NCBI RefSeq assembly: GCF_026586625.1
Contig: NZ_JAODIW010000006.1
Coordinates: 630,927-694,926 of the forward strand
Length of the DNA: 64,000 nucleotides
Reading direction: 5' to 3'
DNA from: Halobium salinum
Lineage (GTDB): Archaea; Halobacteriota; Halobacteria; Halobacteriales; Haloferacaceae
In this document: positions 44,821-53,880 of the stretch, in pieces
How the letters are laid out: each line of letters starts with the position of its first letter
Position numbering within the stretch: position 1 is the first letter of the stretch
Made by a program: the position numbers and the translations under genes
Notes under the pieces: model-generated
Database searches by the model: none
Told to the model about the DNA's origin: nothing
The model's input: the letters and a program-made list of their open reading frames with translations, nothing else

Positions 44821-45876
44821 TCACCGTACGGTGTCCAACAACGCTGTCTCGTTTGAAGCGGTGACCGAGACGTGGAGATCGAGCGTGCGATACGCGTTCT
44901 GGCGTGTCGGGTTCTCCGGTGCTTCACCCCGGTAGAGCAGGTAGACTACTCGCACGTCGTCCCCGGTTGAGGTGGGAACGATATTGTGTGTTCCCTGCCA
45001 CGTTCCATTGGCAGGAACGACCGCCTCAGTCCGCCAAAACTCCTCTTCAGCGACCACCCTCTCCTCGCCGTTCACTTGCTGGAGTTCGCCGACCACGGTG
45101 TACGTCGTTCGTCCCCCCTCGTGATTTCCGATGGCGACGGCGAGTCGTGTCGGCTCACCTTCGACAAACTCCGTGGGGTACTCGTCCATCGTGAACTCCC
45201 CGCTTCCATTAGGACTCAACAGATAAAAGTCAGTAAACGGCTCCGGTTCTCGGACGTTCTCTATAGCGTAGCCAACGGAGGCGACACTCGTGAGGAGGCA
45301 AACGACGACGACCACGTTCACCGCGAGTTCGCGTCGTGAGCCCGGGTGCATGAAATCTGACACGACAGGAACGACACGGTCTGTCGTGAGTGTAAACCGC
45401 TCCTCGGGTGGGTACTGGAGGCGACGGCCAACCGCGACGAGCGACGCAACGAGCACCAGGGCCGTAATTGCCTCCGCCAGTGGGGCGACGCGGACACCGA
45501 CTCCAAGGAAACTCAGTACGACGCCTGTGAGAATTGCCGTCGTTATTGACAGGACGATTGCGACGATAACCCGACCGAGCACACCGAACGTTCTATCGGA
45601 TACTGTTGAGGGGAGAAACCCAAAGACCCAGGATTCCTCGTACTCTGCCGGTTGCGGGTCGAACATCTTTCGAGGGAAGGCTGCGGCTACAATGGCGTAT
45701 CCGGGGAGGAACAGGACCAGAAGTGACCCGAGCAGCGCCCGCACGATAGTTCCCTCGAAGACGGGGAGGAGAACGGTGAAACACCCACTCAAAGCCAGGA
45801 CACTAGTGCCGACCAGGTCTAGCGGGACGGTATCCGCAGAGAACCCCAAATCGGCGTTGTGCTCCGACTCACTCAT
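44821..45876 (-). CDS. DUF1616-type membrane protein
   Basis: 351 residues. Four hydrophobic helices in the first half (LSGCFTVLLPVFEGTIVRAL, LVLFLPGYAIVAAAFPRKMF, VIVAIVLSITTAILTGVVLS, EAITALVLVASLVAVGRRLQ), a further one near 200, then an outside domain with EGEPTRLAVAIGNHEGGRTT and YTVVGELQQVNGEERVVAEE. This matches the haloarchaeal DUF1616 layout; such genes recur in archaeal glycosylation islands but their role is unknown. Confidence 0.8.
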   Translation of the reverse strand: MSESEHNADLGFSADTVPLDLVGTSVLALSGCFTVLLPVFEGTIVRALLGSLLVLFLPGYAIVAAAFPRKMFDPQPAEYEESWVFGFLPSTVSDRTFGVLGRVIVAIVLSITTAILTGVVLSFLGVGVRVAPLAEAITALVLVASLVAVGRRLQYPPEERFTLTTDRVVPVVSDFMHPGSRRELAVNVVVVVCLLTSVASVGYAIENVREPEPFTDFYLLSPNGSGEFTMDEYPTEFVEGEPTRLAVAIGNHEGGRTTYTVVGELQQVNGEERVVAEEEFWRTEAVVPANGTWQGTHNIVPTSTGDDVRVVYLLYRGEAPENPTRQNAYRTLDLHVSVTASNETALLDTVR

Positions 45877-46019
45877 ACCCTGGCATTGATGGGACGCCGC
45901 AAAACCATTTCGCCACCGTCAGATCGGAGCCGCTTCGAAATGGTGAGGGCTGTCCTGTCCCATGAGTGGAGTCGAACGCCGAAACCGGTTACCGAACGTC
46001 AGTACGGACTGCGGACCTG

Positions 46020-47492
46020 TCACGAAGGGATAAAACTCTTCAGTCCGGACCTTGCTTCGGTCGGATCTACGGCTCGTGTCGACACCGCTGCGATGGAGAA
46101 GACGACAGCTCCGACGGGAGGGACCACCACCAAGGAGAGGGAATCCGACGCGATGATCGCCTCCAGCGGCAGGATTACCATTGCGGAAACCGCAAAAGTC
46201 ACTCCAATACGGGTGATTCGGAGGTTGGTAAGCGGATCGAACCCAATCGACCTTGCTGCGACACCATTGAAAAGGAGCATTGATCCGTATCCAACCGTCG
46301 TCCCGATTGCTGCACCCCCGATACCTAATCGAGGGATGAGCAGCGCATCGAGGACGAGGTTGAGAGCCGCCGCAGCACCGGTTGCGTACATGATGGGTCT
46401 GAGTTCGCCGCTCGCCTGACCGACGGCCATGATGGGCCTCGCGACAGCAAAGCCAAGTGCACCGGGAACGAGCACGACGAGCGCCGGCACAGCGGCGACG
46501 AACTCCGGACCGAAGTACCACCCGAGAAATGGGTCTGCAAGTGCTACAAGTCCGATACCCACGAGCCCAGTAAAGAGGATCGTGTATCGGGTTGTTGAAG
46601 AGATGAGCTCCGAAATCTCCTCGTGACGACCCTGTGACCACATCTCGGATGTCGACTGAAGGAAGACTATCTCCACGGCTTTCGGTACGAACCACAGGAA
46701 CTCGGCGACGAGAAGAGCCGCTTTGTAGTACCCTGTCTGTTCACTCCCGAGGAACGTTTGAACCAGAATCACGTCGGCTTCATACAGTAGGACGACCATG
46801 AAGCCGGTAACCGTCGAGAGGTTGTTGTACGTGTGCACGGAACTTGCGGGGAACCACGAGGGGGATTGTCGCAGCACAGTCCGGGTGCGTAGTCGACGGG
46901 ACACGAGCACGCCGCCGATTACGAACCCTATAGTTGCGGCAACGATCTCGCCGACAATCGCCCCAACGGCACCGAATCCGGACCAGATGAGCGAGAGCGC
47001 AACGGCACCCATACAAATTTTCCGAAGAACGAGGAGTGGCTCGGACCAGACGTCCATCCCCAGACCGAGTAGCGTCCCTCGGTTCAAGAGGAAGAACTGT
47101 TCGGCAATCAAATACAGCGGAACCAAGTACAGGTATCGCGTGTTTTTGCCGCCGACGAGCGCCGAGACCAGACCGAAGTGCATCGAGAGAAGTAGTGGCA
47201 GTAGGACGATGAGAAGCAGGAGAACCGATAGACGGACGTGGAACGCGAAGACCCAATCCTCCCACCCCGGTTCTGCACGGTCTTCGGCGAGGAACTTGCG
47301 AACGCTGTCGAAGATTCCTGCATTGACGAACACCATCAGGATTCCACAGAGAGACATCACGAACACGTAGTCTCCGAAGCGCTCGGCACCGAGGAACCGA
47401 ACGAGAAGTGGTCCCAAGATTAATCCAATCAGTAACTGGAGAACGCTCGTGCCGAGCACCGATGCGATTCCCCGTTTCACACTGAAACCCAT
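46020..47492 (-). CDS. MOP-family polysaccharide flippase (3 of 3)
   Basis: 490 residues, 12-14 membrane helices; MGFSVKRGIASVLGTSVLQL start, GPLLVRFLGAERFGDYVFVM near 28-47 and NNLSTVTGFMVVLLYEADVI near 220-239. Third Wzx-like exporter of the window. It follows the GT-B-like gene on the same strand with 31 bp between them, so both may be on one transcript. Its divergence from the other two flippases implies a different glycan substrate. Confidence 0.9.
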   Translation of the reverse strand: MGFSVKRGIASVLGTSVLQLLIGLILGPLLVRFLGAERFGDYVFVMSLCGILMVFVNAGIFDSVRKFLAEDRAEPGWEDWVFAFHVRLSVLLLLIVLLPLLLSMHFGLVSALVGGKNTRYLYLVPLYLIAEQFFLLNRGTLLGLGMDVWSEPLLVLRKICMGAVALSLIWSGFGAVGAIVGEIVAATIGFVIGGVLVSRRLRTRTVLRQSPSWFPASSVHTYNNLSTVTGFMVVLLYEADVILVQTFLGSEQTGYYKAALLVAEFLWFVPKAVEIVFLQSTSEMWSQGRHEEISELISSTTRYTILFTGLVGIGLVALADPFLGWYFGPEFVAAVPALVVLVPGALGFAVARPIMAVGQASGELRPIMYATGAAAALNLVLDALLIPRLGIGGAAIGTTVGYGSMLLFNGVAARSIGFDPLTNLRITRIGVTFAVSAMVILPLEAIIASDSLSLVVVPPVGAVVFSIAAVSTRAVDPTEARSGLKSFIPS

Positions 47493-47523
47493 GATATATG
47501 TGACCTGACTCCGGATCTATGAC

Positions 47524-48960
47524 CTAAATGCGGCCCTCACGAATCCCTTTGAGGACGCGCGAGATATTTTCGATGGCGTCTGGACTGAAATATCTGTCCA
47601 CTCTGACCGGCACCGAGGACCTGTCCTTCAGATTGGACACGAGCTCTTCAGTACCGTCGACCACTACCATTTCGCCACGTTCAATGAACGACGACATCCA
47701 CTCGATTCCGGGCGACTGGAGGAGGTACGTGTCGAGTCCGAACGCGATGCCCTCACAGAGTGCCATCGAGTGGCTTCCGACCTGCGCCCACGACTCTGCA
47801 AACACCCGATGTAGTGGTTGGTCGTCGTCAGTTACGACCTCGACGTCGGAGTCAAGAAGCCACGGATAAGCCTCAGACCATCGGTCGCTCTCACCCGGAT
47901 GGGGTTTGAAGACGACGTTCACCTCGGCCCCGAGCCGTTCACTTGCCTCTGTCGCCACCTTCGAGAGTCGCTCTCCGATGACACCCTGTGAGACAAACAC
48001 CACTTGATTTCGCCGTGGGACGTCTTCGTACTTCTCGACCGACCGCTCCAGAAACGGATACCCCACGTCGATGACCTTCTCATGATCGATGGGATAATCC
48101 GCGACGGTGTTCCAGTGTGGGCCGAACGTGAGGTAGTAATCCGGAGCGGTTTCCTTCGTTCGGAATCCCGGGTACGAGTATTCCAGAGAGTACTCGTGTG
48201 TCATCCCTAACTGGAGTTCCACCACGGGAACATCATTGTTCTTGCAGACCTCTATGAACGTCTCTTTGGTGGTTCCCGCCGTGATTACGGCTACATCCGG
48301 GTCGAGGCGCCGGAGCAGGCGCTGGTACAGAGAGAGTGTGGAGCGACGCTCTTCGAGATGGTAGCGGATGATGCTCGTGACGTCCAACTCGACCCCGAAC
48401 GTCTCCTGAATTGTGGATTCGATTCGGCCAAGCTTGCCCCGTTCTTCCGACGAGAGGCTCGGGTCCGCTATCCCAAGCTTCCGTTTCGCGAAGCCGACGT
48501 ACTCGATGACATCAAGATATTTGAGGTCCTTCGTCCGTGCGGGTTTCAGGTGGTCGTTCTGATACGGCTCCTCAACGTGTATCCGATCGAGCTGCGTCTC
48601 TTGATAGATCGGATCGAAGTAGATATCCCACCAGGTTCCGTCAGGCAGTCGTTTTCGTCTCGGTAACCCCCAACAGAGAAATTCAGGAGTTGACGAGAAA
48701 AACGGGTTCCGGCGGCCAAGGGACTTGAAGAGATGGTACCCTCCTTTTAGATAGCTTCCAATGGAGTAGTCGAGTTCCGTGTACGCCTGCCCCCAATACC
48801 CGAGTTCGGTGAGCAGTCCCCACCATACATCCACGCGTGCACGTTCCCAGACCGGCACGTCGTCGATAGTCAAGCCGAACGTGTCGAGTTCAGTCTCCAT
48901 GCGGAGGAACTGCCCGTGATAGTTTTCGAAATTGGTCGACTCACGCGCAGACATCATCAT
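47524..48960 (-). CDS. GT-B-like capsule/polysaccharide synthesis protein
   Basis: 478 residues, soluble. The second half has a GT-B donor-domain look: VAVITAGTTKETFIEVCKNN near 225-244, QLGMTHEYSLEY near 255, NVVFKPHPGESDRWSEAYPW near 375-394 and VGSHSMALCEGIAFGLDTYL near 420-439, the pattern seen in capsular Kdo/sialyl/glycerol-phosphate transferases. The N-terminal 200 residues match nothing I recognise. A candidate transferase for the nonulosonic acid made downstream (inference). Three consecutive ATG codons at 48952-48960; TATA box 25 nt upstream. Confidence 0.6.
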   Translation of the reverse strand: MMMSARESTNFENYHGQFLRMETELDTFGLTIDDVPVWERARVDVWWGLLTELGYWGQAYTELDYSIGSYLKGGYHLFKSLGRRNPFFSSTPEFLCWGLPRRKRLPDGTWWDIYFDPIYQETQLDRIHVEEPYQNDHLKPARTKDLKYLDVIEYVGFAKRKLGIADPSLSSEERGKLGRIESTIQETFGVELDVTSIIRYHLEERRSTLSLYQRLLRRLDPDVAVITAGTTKETFIEVCKNNDVPVVELQLGMTHEYSLEYSYPGFRTKETAPDYYLTFGPHWNTVADYPIDHEKVIDVGYPFLERSVEKYEDVPRRNQVVFVSQGVIGERLSKVATEASERLGAEVNVVFKPHPGESDRWSEAYPWLLDSDVEVVTDDDQPLHRVFAESWAQVGSHSMALCEGIAFGLDTYLLQSPGIEWMSSFIERGEMVVVDGTEELVSNLKDRSSVPVRVDRYFSPDAIENISRVLKGIREGRI

Positions 48961-48980
48961 TACAGTAACTACTGGATGCG

Positions 48981-48990
48981 GTTTAAGTGC
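48981..48990 (-). promoter_or_regulatory. TATA box of the GT-B-like gene
   Basis: Minus-strand GCACTTAAAC centred 25 nt before the first ATG at 48960. Confidence 0.45.
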
Positions 48991-49955
48991 TCGGATTACC
49001 GATACGTAGTGCGGAGTTCGTGAAGTCGCCTGTGGTTAATCTCGGTAGCGAACCGGCAAACAGAATCCCTGGCACCGCGTGATATTCACCGCGATTGGAG
49101 TTCTCGGAGCGAATATCTCAAGTAGACCTCGACATCGATACTACGTGAAGCGGGACTCGGAGGAGTGGATACACCCATTGGGACCTTCCTTTCGCGAGAC
49201 GGGGTCAAGGCGCCTGTCTTTCGAGGAACGGCGATGTGTAGTTAAGAGGGGTTGAGTCGGTAGAAGTGCTGTGTCGGTAGTTCACGGAAGCCCCCGCGCT
49301 CGCGACTCGAGCGGCTCGCTCACTGCGTTCGCTCGCCTGCGGTGCTTCGTCGCCGGCCTTCGCCGCGAGTGCGGCCCCTTCCGAAATCCCTCCCAACACC
49401 GGCTGTTCGGCCGGTTGTTGCCCATCTCTGCTCGGTGGGTCGCTTAACTAAACACGACCCGAGGAACTCGGTCGAGATTTAACCGTTCTCGGTCCCTAAC
49501 TAACGGCTCGCCCCCGGAGAAAGTGTGGGAAATATCACATTTATCTCCTCTACGTCTCATATATTCTCACCTCGATTGGAATCATCCGCCACGGAGCGGT
49601 CTGCTCGATTAGTCCACTGAGTGGAAATCTCCGAAAGATATCATATTTTGTTCATGAGATGCACTGATATTTACAGCCATAGGTGTGTAAAGCTATCATT
49701 TTTCTGTTCAGAAATCTCAGCCGAGCATATCATTCGATAGTGAAATTTTCGGTTGGAAAAACAACGAGTATTGATTGCTGTTCATTAAACCAGGCGTTAT
49801 TGCCAAAGCGCCGCCTGTAGGATGTGAGCGCCGACGGTGGAGGAGCAATCAACCCACAGAGTACGGTGTGAGAGTCGACGGCAGGGGTCCAACGAACAGA
49901 ATCACACCAGGGCAATCGAGCGAACGGCAACCCGGCGAATCGTTCGGCGACGGAT
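48991..49955. other. gene-poor intergenic scar
   Basis: Almost 1 kb without a convincing gene. It holds a MITE-like unit (49230-49459), then an AT-rich stretch (about 49540-49790) with no clear promoter spacing to any gene, then a GC-rich tail leading to the GT4 stop codon. Small frames here have non-haloarchaeal composition and were rejected. Confidence 0.5.
49230..49459. mobile_element. MITE-like unit with IS6-type ends (about 230 bp)
   Basis: Right end cgcttaactaaacacgacc (49441-49459) is identical over 19 nt to the right end of the dead IS6 element at 8671-8689. Left end ggcgatgtgtagttaagag (49230-49248) matches its complement at 14 of 19 positions. The interior is GC-rich with short self-complementary runs (for example ACCGGC/GCCGGT near 49395-49415) and lacks a transposase. 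It looks like a non-autonomous derivative mobilised by an IS6-type enzyme. Confidence 0.5.
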
Positions 49956-51095
49956 TCAGGTAGACCCGTAGGACGCGACAGCATGCGCGTACACCCGCTC
50001 GGACTGCTCCGCGATACGGTCCCAATCGTACCGTTTCGCTGCAACCGTTGGTTGAGTCTGGGGGCGTTCGCCCTGTAACGCGCTGCGCAGGCCCCCGACC
50101 AAAGCAGTGACAGTCGGCTCAGTGAGGAATCCGGCGTCACCTACCACTTCCTCGGCTGCCGATTGAGGGTGCCGTACGGCGACGACCGTACAATCCGCAG
50201 CCATCGCCTCCACAAGCGTGATTCCGAACCCCTCTCGTCGGGAGGGCGACGCGAACACCGTCGCTGCGCGCATCTGGGCGAGCACTTCGTCGTAGTCATC
50301 GAGGAACCCCAGAAATGACACTCGGTCCCGGTGATGTAGGTCCTCTGCAGTGCGCTCTAGGGTCTCGCGAGCGGGCCCATCACCGACGATTCCGAGCCTG
50401 CAGTCGAATTCGGCTGCCACCACGTCGAACGCCTGCAGAAGCGCATCCACGTTCTTCTCCTCGATGAGACGTCCCACGAAGAGCACGTCGAACCCGGTCG
50501 ACACGGGTTCGACCGCACCGATTCGATCCGCGTCTATCCCATTTGGGACCACCGCTATGCTTTCTCGAGCCGGGCCGATGCCCGCAAGCCTGTCGGCTGT
50601 CACGCCGGACACGGCGACCGGATACTGCGGGACACGAGTCACGCACAACTCAACCGCTCGTCCTGCAGGCCCCATCGCTCCGAGATACTCGTTCCAGTAC
50701 GGTCCCCACACCTCGTGCCATATCGTCACCAGCGGCGTCCGTGCGATACCCGTGACGAGACCCGCGGTGAGTACTGGGAGATACGGGAAGACCGACGCAA
50801 CGACGACATCGTGTTCGCGACGATGCCGCTGTAGTGGCCGAAGAAGGTCCTTGGAGAACTCGACTGCCTCGCCGATCGATCGCCTGTCTCCCGCGTACAA
50901 CTCGCGCTCCGGACTGACTGCCCGTAGTGTCAGACCATCGAACTCTTGCTCTTTCGGTCCATCCCAGAAGTGACGACCGTACACCGTAACAGAGTGCCCC
51001 CGCTTGACGAGTCGGGTGCCCTCCTCGTAAATTCGCTTCTCCGCTCCCCCTTTCACGAACGGGTATACGACGTTCGAGACGTACGCGATGTTCAT
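49956..51095 (-). CDS. GT4-family glycosyltransferase
   Basis: 379 residues beginning MNIAYVSNVVYPFVKGGAEK. TIWHEVWGPYWNEYLGAMGP near 120-139 in the acceptor half; VLFVGRLIEEKNVDALLQAF near 205-224, VSFLGFLDDYDEVLAQMRAA near 258 and the E-x7-E site REGFGITLVEAMAADCTVVA near 287-306. A TATA-like TTACAAATA lies about 29 nt before the ATG. Its product may act on the same glycan as the neighbouring GT2. Confidence 0.9.
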   Translation of the reverse strand: MNIAYVSNVVYPFVKGGAEKRIYEEGTRLVKRGHSVTVYGRHFWDGPKEQEFDGLTLRAVSPERELYAGDRRSIGEAVEFSKDLLRPLQRHRREHDVVVASVFPYLPVLTAGLVTGIARTPLVTIWHEVWGPYWNEYLGAMGPAGRAVELCVTRVPQYPVAVSGVTADRLAGIGPARESIAVVPNGIDADRIGAVEPVSTGFDVLFVGRLIEEKNVDALLQAFDVVAAEFDCRLGIVGDGPARETLERTAEDLHHRDRVSFLGFLDDYDEVLAQMRAATVFASPSRREGFGITLVEAMAADCTVVAVRHPQSAAEEVVGDAGFLTEPTVTALVGGLRSALQGERPQTQPTVAAKRYDWDRIAEQSERVYAHAVASYGST

Positions 51096-51399
51096 TCGAC
51101 TACGTCGTCAGAAGGAGCGTATTTGTAAGTTGTGCAGCCAACAGTTCGGGTTCAAGCTGTATTCCTGGTTTATTTTCTCATACTAAGTTCGCAATAACAA
51201 TTGGTGTATTGTCACAATTCGATGAACTAAGTTATTTATCGAAGTCTTCCGTGTCTGTTACTGCGACAGCACAGAAGTTAGTCAACAGGTCGACGGCCGA
51301 AAGGGGACAAGTGGGAGAGAGATGATTCCCGTCGGAATATGACCATCCACGAGAGGGGCCGTGATCTGCGTCGATAGCCCGTGGAGCAACGAAGGAGGG
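51096..51399. other. divergent control region
   Basis: About 300 bp between two divergent genes. It contains the TATA-like box of the GT4 gene near 51124 and, on the plus strand, AGTTATTTATCG near 51230-51241, whose expected start site is near 51260, giving the GT2 gene an unusually long leader of about 140 nt. No stable RNA structure was recognised. Confidence 0.4.
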
Positions 51400-52695
51400 A
51401 TGATAAAATTGCACAATCAGAGTCAGACCGAACGGACGGCGGAACCAGTCGAACCGCGCCCGAAGGAGGCCAGTAACACCTACTTGCTCTCCGCAGATAG
51501 CGAGCAAACTCCCGTACTCAGCATCGTAATGCCGACGTTGAACGAGGAACAGGGCGTCGGAGAGTGCATCACGAAAGCCAAGGAGGCACTCGCTGAGATG
51601 GAGGTCTACGGGGAGATCATCCTTAGCGATAGCTCGTCGGATCGGACACCAGAAATCGGCCGCGCGGAGGGCGCCATCGTCGTCAAGCCCGACAGAAGAG
51701 GATACGGATACGCATACGAATACGGCATCGAACGGGCGAGAGGGAAGTTCATCGCGATGGCTGATGCGGATACGACGTACGACTTCACCGAACTACCGAA
51801 GCTGTTCGCTCCAGTAGCCACTGGCGAAGCAGACATCGTGCTCGGCAGCAGGTTCGCTGGCCGCATTGAGCCGGGGGCGATGCCATGGCTGCACAAGCGC
51901 ATCGGAAACCCCTTTCTCACGTGGTTCCTCAACTTCTTCTATAAGGCGGGCGTATCCGACGCTCATAGCGGCTTCCGTGTGTTCACGAAGAGAGCGTACG
52001 ACCGACTGAACCTCCGTTCGAGCGGGATGGAGTTCGCGAGCGAAATGGTGATGGCGGCGGGGGCGATGGGACTGAAGATTGAGGAGGTCCCGATTACCTA
52101 CCACCCCCGGAAAGGAGAGGCAAAGCTCGAGAGCTTTCACGACGGGTGGCGACACGTGAAGTTCATGCTCACAAACGCGCCGAACTACCTGTTCGCAGTT
52201 CCTGCTCTTGGATTCTCGGCGCTGGGGCTCATGATGATGTTCGGCTCCCTGCTCAGCTTCGGCGGTGATGGTGGAACGCTGAGTACCTACACGGCTGTCG
52301 CTGGGAGTATGTTGACAATCCTCGGCTTCCAGACCGGCTCGCTCGCACTATTCAGTTCGGTCGCGCTCGCCCCGATTCGCGAACCGAGAGACCCGGTCTC
52401 GATGTACATTCGGGCCAACTTCAGTCTGGAACGAGGAACTGCCGCCGGACTGGTCCTGTACATCCTCGGGGCGAGCTATCTCTCCCTTGAGCTAATCAAC
52501 TGGCCGTTGACCCGTACCAGCGCACCGGAGCCGGCTGCGGCAGTCCTGCTCGCTGCCACCGCAGTCGTGCTGGGGGGGCAGACGGTGTTCAGTTCGTTCT
52601 TCCTGAGCATGCTGCGAGGGGAACAGAACCGACTGACCGAACCGACGTTCCTGCGGGATCGGGCCGAGACTCCCTACGTGTCCTCGGAGGACTGA
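51400..52695 (+). CDS. dolichyl-phosphate-sugar-synthase-like GT2 with membrane tail
   Basis: About 431 residues. GT2 catalytic part with LSIVMPTLNEEQGVGECITK near 40-59, LSDSSSDRTPEIGRAEGAIV and the metal site AMADADTTYDFTELPKLF near 122-139; FRVFTKRAYDRLNLRSSGME follows. Four hydrophobic helices occupy about 265-425. Enzymes of this kind charge dolichyl phosphate with a hexose for use outside the cell (AglD/DPM type). The ATG at 51400 lies too close to a GGAGG to use it; a GTG at 51361 is an alternative start. Confidence 0.85.
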   Translation: MIKLHNQSQTERTAEPVEPRPKEASNTYLLSADSEQTPVLSIVMPTLNEEQGVGECITKAKEALAEMEVYGEIILSDSSSDRTPEIGRAEGAIVVKPDRRGYGYAYEYGIERARGKFIAMADADTTYDFTELPKLFAPVATGEADIVLGSRFAGRIEPGAMPWLHKRIGNPFLTWFLNFFYKAGVSDAHSGFRVFTKRAYDRLNLRSSGMEFASEMVMAAGAMGLKIEEVPITYHPRKGEAKLESFHDGWRHVKFMLTNAPNYLFAVPALGFSALGLMMMFGSLLSFGGDGGTLSTYTAVAGSMLTILGFQTGSLALFSSVALAPIREPRDPVSMYIRANFSLERGTAAGLVLYILGASYLSLELINWPLTRTSAPEPAAAVLLAATAVVLGGQTVFSSFFLSMLRGEQNRLTEPTFLRDRAETPYVSSED

Positions 52696-52766
52696 TCCTG
52701 GTCGGCGCGCCAGGAACGGCGGGCAGCCGCAGTCACCAACGTATCACCGGCCGATTGTGCACAACA

Positions 52767-52773
52767 ATTATAT
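52767..52773 (+). promoter_or_regulatory. TATA box of neuB
   Basis: ATTATAT centred 28 nt before the GTG start codon at 52798, predicting a leaderless nonulosonate operon transcript that begins at the GTG. Confidence 0.55.
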
Positions 52774-52797
52774 CTCGTTCGGGCTAATGGTGGACGA

Positions 52798-53880
52798 GTG
52801 AATTCGGCACGTTCCCTCGTCGACCCCGACGCCGCCTTGTTCATCGCTGAGGCCGGTGTGAACCACAACGGCGACGTAGAACTGGCCGAGCGGCTCATAG
52901 ACGCCGCGTCCGAAGCCGGTGCCGACGCCGTCAAATTCCAGACGTTCACCGCCGACCGCCTCGCCACCGAGGCCGCACCGAAGGCCGAATACCAGAACGA
53001 GGCTGTTGGTGAGAAATCCCAGCACGAGATGCTTCGCGAACTCGAACTGCCTAGCGAGGCACACATACGCCTCCAGGAGTACTGCCGTGAGCGGAACATC
53101 ACCTTCCTCTCGACGCCCTTCGACGTGGCGAGCGCCACCCTGCTCGACGAACTCGACGTGCCACTCATTAAACTCGGCTCTGGTGAACTCAACCACGCGC
53201 CGCTACTCGAACACGTCGCCGAGCTCGGCCGACCGATAATTCTCAGCACCGGGATGGGAACGATGGATGAGGTCCGTGCCGCCCGGGAACGCATCCGAGC
53301 TGTCGATCCTGACCTCCACCTCACCTTCCTTCACTGTACCTCGGAATATCCGACCGACCTCGCCGACGCCAACGTCCGCGCGATGGGGAGGATGGCCACC
53401 GAGCTACCGGAGCCGGTCGGCTACTCCGACCACACTACGGAGGTGACTACCCCCGCCTTCGCCGTCGCCGCTGGGGCAAGCATCGTTGAGAAGCACTTCA
53501 CGCTCGACCGGACGCTCCCCGGCCCGGATCACCGCGCGTCGCTCGAACCCGACGAGCTCTCGGAGTCCGTCTCCCTCGTCCGACAGGCCTCGACGGCTCT
53601 CGGAAGCCCCGAAAAGGTGCCCACTCCGGCTGAAATCGAGAACCGAAAGGTCATCCGCAAGAGCCTCCATGCCGCCCGTGCGATAGGGGTCGGTGAGACG
53701 CTCTCGGCGGCGGACGTCTCGGTGACGCGACCGGCCGACGGTCTCGCCCCCACGGCGTACGAGTCGGTGCTCGGCCGGACGGTGACGAGCGACCTCGCAC
53801 CCGGCGATCCCCTCACGGCCGAGTCGCTGTCGGCGGAGACGGACGGTGGGGGCGGAAACGGCGCCGGGGACGACCGATGA
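52798..53880 (+). CDS. neuB: nonulosonate (N-acetylneuraminate/legionaminate) synthase
   Basis: 360 residues. TIM-barrel NeuB domain: FIAEAGVNHNGDVELAERLI at 15-34, ADAVKFQTFTADRLATEA, LSTPFDVASATLLDELDVPL near 104-123, KLGSGELNHAPLLEHVA and GYSDHTTEVTTPAFAVAAGA near 206-225. A C-terminal SAF (antifreeze-like) domain follows (RKSLHAARAIGVGETLSAAD near 285-304). It condenses a 6-carbon mannosamine-type sugar with phosphoenolpyruvate. Starts the coupled set neuB, PIG-L, neuC (overlaps of 4 bp). Confidence 0.93.
   Translation: MNSARSLVDPDAALFIAEAGVNHNGDVELAERLIDAASEAGADAVKFQTFTADRLATEAAPKAEYQNEAVGEKSQHEMLRELELPSEAHIRLQEYCRERNITFLSTPFDVASATLLDELDVPLIKLGSGELNHAPLLEHVAELGRPIILSTGMGTMDEVRAARERIRAVDPDLHLTFLHCTSEYPTDLADANVRAMGRMATELPEPVGYSDHTTEVTTPAFAVAAGASIVEKHFTLDRTLPGPDHRASLEPDELSESVSLVRQASTALGSPEKVPTPAEIENRKVIRKSLHAARAIGVGETLSAADVSVTRPADGLAPTAYESVLGRTVTSDLAPGDPLTAESLSAETDGGGGNGAGDDR

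Noticed and set aside
49205-49399. 64-codon minus-strand frame
   Set aside because: Falls within the MITE-like unit; Ala/Ser-rich translation of a hairpin-prone GC-rich repeat.
49775-49963. 62-codon plus-strand frame before the GT4 stop
   Set aside because: No haloarchaeal acidic bias and no upstream promoter at the right distance.
51321-51341. short leader peptide frame before the GT2 gene (ATG near 51323)
   Set aside because: Only a handful of codons and no regulatory features such as repeated rare codons; most likely chance.
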